A program made the translations under genes and the position numbers. 9,946 nt of DNA, from contig CAYHAK010000055.1 of the NCBI GenBank assembly GCA_964354625.1, positions 1 to 9,946 on the forward strand, read 5' to 3'. Positions within the stretch are counted from its first letter, which is position 1. Each line of letters starts with the position of its first letter. This stretch comes from DATKKK01 sp964354625. Its GTDB lineage: Archaea; Thermoproteota; Bathyarchaeia; Bathyarchaeales; Bathycorpusculaceae. Positions 5,928 through 9,946 of this stretch are shown piece by piece. The notes below the pieces were generated by a model. The model was not told the DNA's origin and did not search any database. It saw nothing but the letters and a program-made list of their open reading frames with translations.

Positions 5928-7286
5928 ATGTGTGCCAAGCTGCTGAAGGAAGTTGAGGAAGAGGCTACGAATCTTCTGAGCGAATTGATCCAGATAGACA
6001 CAACCAATCCTCCTGGAAACGAAATAGAAGCGGCAAAATACCTCGCCAAAGACCTCGAAAAGGACGGTTTCAAGTGTGAACTCTTCGAATCTGCACCTGG
6101 CAGAGGTAGCGTCGTAACGAGGCTTAAGGGAGCAGGCAAGGGACCAAGTCTGCTTCTGCTCTCGCATTTGGACGTGGTAGCGGCGGATCCGACGGAGTGG
6201 AGCGTTCCCCCGTTCAGTGGGAAAGTCAAGAACGGCTTCGTGTGGGGTCGTGGCGCGTTGGACATGAAGGGCATGACCGCGATCGAGGCCATGGTCTTGA
6301 AGCTGCTGAAAAGAAACGGCGTCAAACTGAAGGGCGAAGTGATTCTGGCAGCGACGGCAGACGAGGAGCAAGGAGGCGAAGCAGGTGCAGGATGGCTAAC
6401 TCGCAGGCACCCCGAGAAGGTCAAGGCCGACTACGTCATCAACGAAGGAGGCGGCATGGCCATACCAATGGGTGGCACAGACGTCTTTACGATTCAGACT
6501 GCAGAGAAGGGCATAAACTGGTTCAGAGTCAAGGCCAAGGGCAGACCAGGTCACGGCTCAGTGCCTGGCGCGGCCGACAACGCAATCATGCGCATGAACA
6601 AGGTCGTTGAGAGACTCGGCAATCATCGCTCGAAGATCGTGCTCGTGCCCATCATCAAGCAGTTTCTGACGGAAGTGTCAAGACAGAACGAAGTTGTGAG
6701 AAAGGCAGTATCGGCCCTCCTCAAGGACCCATCTGCCGGTGATCAGGTTTTGGATTTGCTTGCCGAGACTGACAGGGCTATGGCTGAAGAGCTTCGCGCG
6801 AAGCTCAGGATGACTGTCACGCCCACCATGATTCATGGTGGAGTTAAGGAAAACATTATTCCATCTGAGTGTGAGGCCGTTTTTGACTGCAGAATGCTGC
6901 CGGGGCAGACGCCAGGAAGCGCTATGGACGAGATCAAGAGCCTGTTGAAAGATATCCCTCTGGAGAAGCTGCAGTTCGAGACTATTCAAGCCAACGAACC
7001 CTCAGAATCGCCTGCTGACACGCCACTGTACGATTTGATAGTCAAGGTGACTAGAGAGTTTGAGCCTAACTGCATAACAGCGCCTACACTACTCACGGGC
7101 GGAACAGACTCACGATTCTTCAGGAAAATGGGCAGCCCAGCCTACGGCTTCCATCCTGTGCGCGCGGACATCTCTTACGGGGAGATGCTCAGAACGATCC
7201 ACGGGATAGACGAACGCATATCCACGGCAAATCTGGTATTCGGCACAAGTATCCTGTACAACGTGGTTGAACGGTTCATGAGTTGA
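5928..7286 (+). CDS. M20-family metallopeptidase/deacylase (ArgE/DapE/ACY1-like)
   Basis: This is a 452-residue cytoplasmic two-zinc hydrolase. Members remove acyl groups from amino acids or cleave dipeptides; ArgE, DapE, aminoacylase and carboxypeptidase G2 cannot be told apart here. From ATG 5928, DTTNPPGNE (24-32) is typical of the N-terminus. SHLDVV carries metal ligand His80 and Asp82, and GRGALDMKG carries bridging Asp112. DEEQGG carries catalytic Glu146 and metal Glu147, NEGGG carries metal Glu173 and TIHGIDE carries His425. GRPGHGSVP (205-213) opens the lid/dimerisation domain. The frame is open to ATG 5817, but AGGTGA 8 nt before 5928 and the TATA box at 5878-5888 favour 5928, and the extra 37 residues look unlike the family. 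No arginine or lysine biosynthesis genes are nearby, so the substrate is open. Confidence 0.92.
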   Translation: MCAKLLKEVEEEATNLLSELIQIDTTNPPGNEIEAAKYLAKDLEKDGFKCELFESAPGRGSVVTRLKGAGKGPSLLLLSHLDVVAADPTEWSVPPFSGKVKNGFVWGRGALDMKGMTAIEAMVLKLLKRNGVKLKGEVILAATADEEQGGEAGAGWLTRRHPEKVKADYVINEGGGMAIPMGGTDVFTIQTAEKGINWFRVKAKGRPGHGSVPGAADNAIMRMNKVVERLGNHRSKIVLVPIIKQFLTEVSRQNEVVRKAVSALLKDPSAGDQVLDLLAETDRAMAEELRAKLRMTVTPTMIHGGVKENIIPSECEAVFDCRMLPGQTPGSAMDEIKSLLKDIPLEKLQFETIQANEPSESPADTPLYDLIVKVTREFEPNCITAPTLLTGGTDSRFFRKMGSPAYGFHPVRADISYGEMLRTIHGIDERISTANLVFGTSILYNVVERFMS

Positions 7287-7295
7287 AGGGTGAAG

Positions 7296-7304
7296 TTATA
7301 AATA
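7296..7304 (+). promoter_or_regulatory. TATA box of the eL14 gene
   Basis: TTATAAATA is a near-ideal archaeal TATA box. The predicted transcript start near 7326 leaves a leader of about 25 nt that contains the strong ribosome binding site GGGAGG (7338-7343), 7 nt before the GTG start. Confidence 0.65.
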
Positions 7305-7350
7305 GCCGGTTGACTGGTTCTCATGTGTTGTTGCGAAGGGAGGCCCTGGT

Positions 7351-7635
7351 GTGCCAGCGATTGAGATTGGAAGAGTCTGCGTGAAACTTTCAGGCCGCGA
7401 GGCTGGACGAAAATGTGTGATCATCGACGTTTCAGACAAGAGCTTCGTGCTGATCACAGGCCCGAAGAAGGTGACAGGTGTCAAGCGACGCAGAGCGAAT
7501 GTAAACCACGTCGAACCGCTTCAGGACAAGCTTGAGATTAAGCGAGGCGCCTCAGACGAGGAAGTCGAAGAAGCGTTGAAAACCGCTGGTAAGCTAGAAA
7601 CCATGGCGCAACAGGTCAAGCCGACTCTGGCCTAG
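7351..7635 (+). CDS. rpl14e: Large-subunit ribosomal protein eL14 (L14e)
   Basis: This 94-residue protein of the large ribosomal subunit is shared by archaea and eukaryotes and absent from bacteria. The N-terminal half forms the KOW/SH3-like barrel: EIGRVCVKLSGREAGRKCVI, DVSDKSFVLITGPKKVTGVKRRRANV and HVEPL are typical of archaeal eL14. The C-terminal part is the helical EASDEEVEEAL-type tail seen in archaeal members (here residues 67-77). The start is GTG, supported by GGGAGG 7 nt upstream and a good TATA box. It lies 68 nt upstream of cbf5 on the same strand. The eL14-cbf5 neighbourhood is common in archaea, often with cytidylate kinase and eL34, which are not in this window. Confidence 0.95.
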   Translation: MPAIEIGRVCVKLSGREAGRKCVIIDVSDKSFVLITGPKKVTGVKRRRANVNHVEPLQDKLEIKRGASDEEVEEALKTAGKLETMAQQVKPTLA

Positions 7636-7649
7636 CGCGCGCTAAAGCC

Positions 7650-7658
7650 TATTTATAC
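7650..7658 (+). promoter_or_regulatory. TATA box of cbf5
   Basis: TATTTATAC lies about 50 nt before the cbf5 ATG. It predicts a transcript start near 7680, just before AAGGAGTGA (7683-7691), so cbf5 can be transcribed independently of eL14. The run CCCCTTTTCT (7666-7675) between them could weakly terminate the eL14 transcript. Confidence 0.55.
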
Positions 7659-7703
7659 TTCAAAGCCCCTTTTCTAATCTGTAAGGAGTGAGAAAAAGCA
7701 GCC

Positions 7704-8751
7704 ATGCCTAGAAGTGCAGCTCCATGGGAGACACCGCGGGAACTGCTCGTCAGAGCTGAGGATGAAACGGACCCGAGCTTCGGCCACAGACCTGAGGAAA
7801 GGCCGCCTGAAGAATATCTTCGGTTCGGCTTGATCAACTTGGACAAGCCTGCTGGCCCGACAAGCCACGAAGTTGCGGCTTGGGTCAAACGCATACTCAA
7901 GGTTGGGCAGGTTGGCCACGGCGGGACTCTAGAGGCCTAGAACAAAAAGAGGCCAGGGAAATCCCAAAGTGACCGGCGTGCTTCCCGTTACATTACTGGA
8001 AGCCACAAAAGTCGTTCAAGCGCTCCTGTACGGCGGCAAAGAGTACGTCTGCGTAATGAGGCTTCACGGCGACGCCCAAGAAGCACAAGTCAGAAGAACA
8101 CTCGAAGAGTTCGAAGACCTGATCTATCAACGTCCGCCCCTGCGCGCCTCAGTCAAACGGCAGCTCCGGACAAGACGAATCTACTATTCGGATTTTCTCG
8201 AAATGAACAAGCGAAACGCGCTTTTTAGGGTGGGCTGCGAGGGCGGAACCTACATTCGCAAACTGTGCTTTGACGTTGGTGAGGTGTTGGGTTGCGGTGC
8301 ACATATGCAGGAGCTCAGGCGAACCCGCGCGGGGCCCTTGGTTGAGAAGGATTCTGTGACACTGCAGGAAGTCGCCTACTCGTTCACAGAGTATCAACAG
8401 ACACAGGATCTCAAGATCCTGAAGAGATTCGTTCAACCCATGGAACGCGCTTTGATGCTTGTTCCCAAGATTTACGTTCGGGATTCGGCTGTGGCCGCTG
8501 TCTGCCATGGAGCCAGCTTGACGGCGCCCGGCGTCTTGTCGCTTGAAGGCAACATCAAGGAAGGCTCGCTCGTAGCTGTTTTCTCGCTCAAATTCGAGGC
8601 CGTGGCGCTTGCCAGAGCCGTAACCTCTTCAGAACAAATCGTGGACATGACCCACGGCGTCGTAGCCAAAGTTGAAAGGGTTCTCATGCCAAGGGGCACG
8701 TACCCGAAGTGCTGGAAAAGCGGCGAGAAACCTGATGCGCAAAAAAGCTGA
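7704..8751 (+). CDS. cbf5: tRNA/rRNA pseudouridine synthase Cbf5, intron-containing: join(7704..7932,7961..8751)
   Basis: Cbf5 (TruB family, dyskerin homologue) is the catalytic subunit of archaeal H/ACA ribonucleoproteins and can also act on tRNA U55. The spliced reading frame encodes 339 residues, the normal archaeal length. Exon 1 gives FGLINLDKPAGPTSHEV (41-57) and VGQVGHGGTL; the junction rebuilds Asp77, the catalytic residue, then PKVTGVLPV (78-86). Exon 2 continues with YQRPPLRASVKRQLRTR (132-148), GGTYIRKL (171-178), LRRTRAGP (195-202) and a C-terminal PUA domain (about 246-320, CHGASLTAPGVL). Without splicing, translation stops at TAG 7938-7940 after 78 residues, and the two parts lie in different frames. 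ATG 7704 follows AAGGAGTGA. The methyltransferase gene starts within its last codons. Both exons match the family throughout, so decay is unlikely. Confidence 0.93.
7933..7960 (+). other. Archaeal bulge-helix-bulge (BHB) intron in cbf5, 28 nt
   Basis: The RNA folds into a canonical BHB motif. The outer helix is GGGA (7923-7926) with TCCC (7962-7965). The central 4-bp helix is CTCT (7927-7930) with AGGG (7955-7958), including one G-U pair. The inner helix is GGCCT (7934-7938) with AGGCC (7950-7954), closed by an 11-nt loop. The two 3-nt bulges, AGA (7931-7933) and AAA (7959-7961), lie on opposite strands. Cutting each bulge after its second base, as archaeal tRNA splicing endonuclease does, removes 7933-7960 and joins G to AT, giving the GAT (Asp) codon. 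Removal of 7934-7961 would give the same mRNA. The intron contains an in-frame TAG and its length is not a multiple of three. Confidence 0.93.
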
Positions 8752-9352
8752 CAATGCAGAGCACTATTTCACTGAACGCCCCAAGTCGAAGGCGCGGTTC
8801 GGCCTGATCCGAACTTATCTGCGCGGCAAGCCCTTTGACTTCATGACGGCGTCAGGCGTGTTTTCAAAGGATCGAATTGATTTGGGCACGAGGCTTCTTG
8901 TCGAAAGCATGGTTCTGCCTGAGAATGGTTGTCTGCTGGATGTCGGCTGCGGCTACGGCGCAGTGGGCATTGCAGCCGCAGTCTTAAACCCTAATCTGCA
9001 CGTGGCCATGGTTGACGTGAATATCCGCGCCGTCAGACTTGCGAGGCAGAATGCAAAACTCAATCACGTTTGGAACGTGGAGATCAGGCATGGGCGCTTG
9101 TACGAGGACGTCGAAGACGTGGTATTCGACTGCGTGGTCTCAAACCCGCCAGTAAGCGCTGGAATAAAAACCGTCGAGGCCATAATAGCCTGCGCACCTG
9201 AGCACATGGCAAGCAAAGCCACGCTGCAAGTAGTCGTGAAGTCCAAGATCGGCGGAAAACGGTTGCTGTCCTTCTTTGAGAAGGCCTTTGGTAACGTTGA
9301 CGTGCTTGCTAGAGGAAGCGGCTACAGGGTCCTGATCTCACAAAAACAGTAA
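8735..9352 (+). CDS. RsmC-like class I SAM-dependent methyltransferase
   Basis: This 205-residue protein has a single Rossmann methyltransferase domain with the pattern of the RsmC/RlmG 'small methyltransferase' group, enzymes that methylate a guanine N2 in ribosomal RNA. The SAM-binding motif I is LLDVGCGYGAVGIA (67-80), the acidic strand is MVDVN (92-96) and motif IV is VVSNPPV (134-140), where NPP marks amino-group (N-) methylation of a base. The N-terminal HYFTERPKS and a GVFS segment near residue 41 are typical of this group. The exact RNA target is unknown. ATG 8735 is preferred; it overlaps the last 17 nt of cbf5, suggesting co-translation with this RNA-modification enzyme. A longer frame from ATG 8672 lies wholly inside cbf5 and adds residues unlike the family. 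It ends 4 nt from the convergent DUF2798-like gene. Confidence 0.9.
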   Translation: MRKKADNAEHYFTERPKSKARFGLIRTYLRGKPFDFMTASGVFSKDRIDLGTRLLVESMVLPENGCLLDVGCGYGAVGIAAAVLNPNLHVAMVDVNIRAVRLARQNAKLNHVWNVEIRHGRLYEDVEDVVFDCVVSNPPVSAGIKTVEAIIACAPEHMASKATLQVVVKSKIGGKRLLSFFEKAFGNVDVLARGSGYRVLISQKQ

Positions 9353-9356
9353 GGGC

Positions 9357-9584
9357 CTAGTCCTCAACAAGTCTACTCACTAGCTTCCTGACATTGGGAA
9401 TTACCAGCAGGCTCGTGGGGAAACCCACAACGAAGCCGATGACAAAACCGCCGAGAAAACGCATCGCGAAACCCTCACCAAACCCAGTCATTATCAAGGT
9501 CATGGTCAGCGTCATGGTTGTATCCATTGCCAGCGTCATGAACAGAGCCATCAACACATTAGAGTATTTCCTATCCACTTTCAT
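9357..9584 (-). CDS. DUF2798-like two-helix membrane protein
   Basis: This 75-residue protein has two predicted membrane helices (about residues 9-33 and 42-63). The pattern MALFMTLAMDTTMTLTMTLIM, G-F, a second helix with FVIGFVVGFPTSLLVIPNVRKLV resembles the DUF2798 family, with its conserved M-S/T-rich first helix and AFPTALLVAPLVRK-type end. The role of that family is not known. Methionine and threonine make up most of residues 16-33, which also creates ATGAC-like repetition in the DNA. The start ATG 9584 has only a weak GAGAGTG upstream; a weak TATA-like CCTTAATG (9622-9629, minus strand) is at a fitting distance. It is tail-to-tail with the methyltransferase gene, 4 nt apart, so no room exists for a separate terminator. 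Confidence 0.75.
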   Translation of the reverse strand: MKVDRKYSNVLMALFMTLAMDTTMTLTMTLIMTGFGEGFAMRFLGGFVIGFVVGFPTSLLVIPNVRKLVSRLVED

Positions 9585-9710
9585 AGCACTCTCATTGAGT
9601 CTGAGTCTAGGCCAGCTCTGGCATTAAGGCTTTTGGAAAACATATGATAAACGATCATGCTTGAATGTGCTTTGCCAGTACGAAAGCCGGGGTCTCGCGC
9701 TCGCTTTTCC

Positions 9711-9946
9711 TCAGCTCTCTTCTGGCTTTTTCTTGGCTATTTTTTTGTTTGTCGTCTGAAGCTCCCTCTGCAACGTCCGTATTGTACTTTTTAGATAGGT
9801 GCGTTTTTGTTCCAAGTTTCTTTTGTCATCTTCCTGTTTTTGACTTTTCTCCTCAAGGAAGGGGGTGAAAAGGTTGGGTACAACTGGCAGCGGTAACGTT
9901 TTTGTTTCCATGTTCAAAACGTCTTTCGCAAATTCTTGAAACAGGG
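9711..9946 (-). CDS. C-terminal part of a coiled-coil protein (5' end outside the window)
   Basis: The frame is open from its TGA stop (9711-9713) to the right edge of the window, so the visible 77 residues are probably the C-terminus of a longer protein rather than a 68-residue protein starting at TTG 9917 or ATG 9911. A proline-rich linker (TLPLPVVPNLFTPF) leads into a charged helix, EEKSQKQEDDKRNLEQKRTY onwards to the end, with heptad-like spacing typical of a coiled coil, and the protein ends in a lysine-rich tail KKIAKKKPEES. No family can be named. It is the most AT-rich and lysine-rich coding stretch here, though composition alone does not show transfer. Confidence 0.5.
   Translation of the reverse strand, partial: LFQEFAKDVLNMETKTLPLPVVPNLFTPFLEEKSQKQEDDKRNLEQKRTYLKSTIRTLQRELQTTNKKIAKKKPEES

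Noticed and set aside
6197..6610. 137-codon + strand frame inside the M20 hydrolase gene
   Set aside because: It is an out-of-frame shadow of the M20 gene with Arg/Gly/His-rich low-complexity composition and no start signals.
7969..8751. A separate gene starting at GTG 7969 after a pseudogene fragment
   Set aside because: The upstream fragment and this frame join into one intact Cbf5 once the BHB intron is removed, and the GTG is simply Val80 of the conserved PKVTGVLPV motif.
9480..9545. Repeated GTCATGGTCAGCGTCATG-like units as a tandem repeat
   Set aside because: The repetition follows from Met/Thr codons of the DUF2798-like protein and is irregular in length.
1..9946. CRISPR array, IS element, prophage or defence system
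   Set aside because: No direct repeat-spacer pattern, terminal inverted repeats, transposase, integrase or phage structural genes were seen on either strand.

Overview
The window looks like a piece of a TACK-group archaeal chromosome, possibly Bathyarchaeia-like (inferred; no marker here fixes the lineage). The evidence is archaeal ribosomal protein eL14 beside the archaeal/eukaryotic pseudouridine synthase Cbf5, a short archaeal-type adenylosuccinate synthetase, TATA-type promoters with GGTGA-like ribosome binding sites, and an archaeal bulge-helix-bulge (BHB) intron inside cbf5. There is no sign of phage, IS elements or CRISPR; this is mostly core chromosome.

Left part (1-5000): a short hypothetical gene and tRNA-Pro(UGG) lie on the + strand. 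A run of minus-strand genes follows: a membrane-anchored HtrA-like serine protease, an MFS transporter and purA, which have individual TATA-like boxes, then a compact set of three small genes. That set reads in the order 45-residue zinc-binding protein, 79-residue possible small beta-barrel protein, YkgJ-type cysteine-cluster protein. The 45-residue gene is easy to miss; its stop codon overlaps the ribosome binding site of the next gene.

Middle (5000-7300): a possible 29-residue membrane peptide (+) converges on a YfcE/MJ0936-type phosphoesterase (-), which diverges from an M20 metallopeptidase/deacylase (+).

Right part (7290-9350): a translation/RNA-modification group on the + strand, eL14, cbf5 and an RsmC-like methyltransferase whose start overlaps the end of cbf5. 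The main finding is that cbf5 is split by a 28-nt intron (7933-7960) that interrupts the codon of the catalytic aspartate. The flanking RNA folds into a textbook BHB, with two 3-nt bulges separated by 4 bp, and splicing restores the motif GGTLDPKVTGVLPV. A simple ORF caller would report two fragments or a pseudogene. Finally, a DUF2798-like two-helix membrane protein and the C-terminal part of a coiled-coil protein running off the right edge lie on the minus strand.
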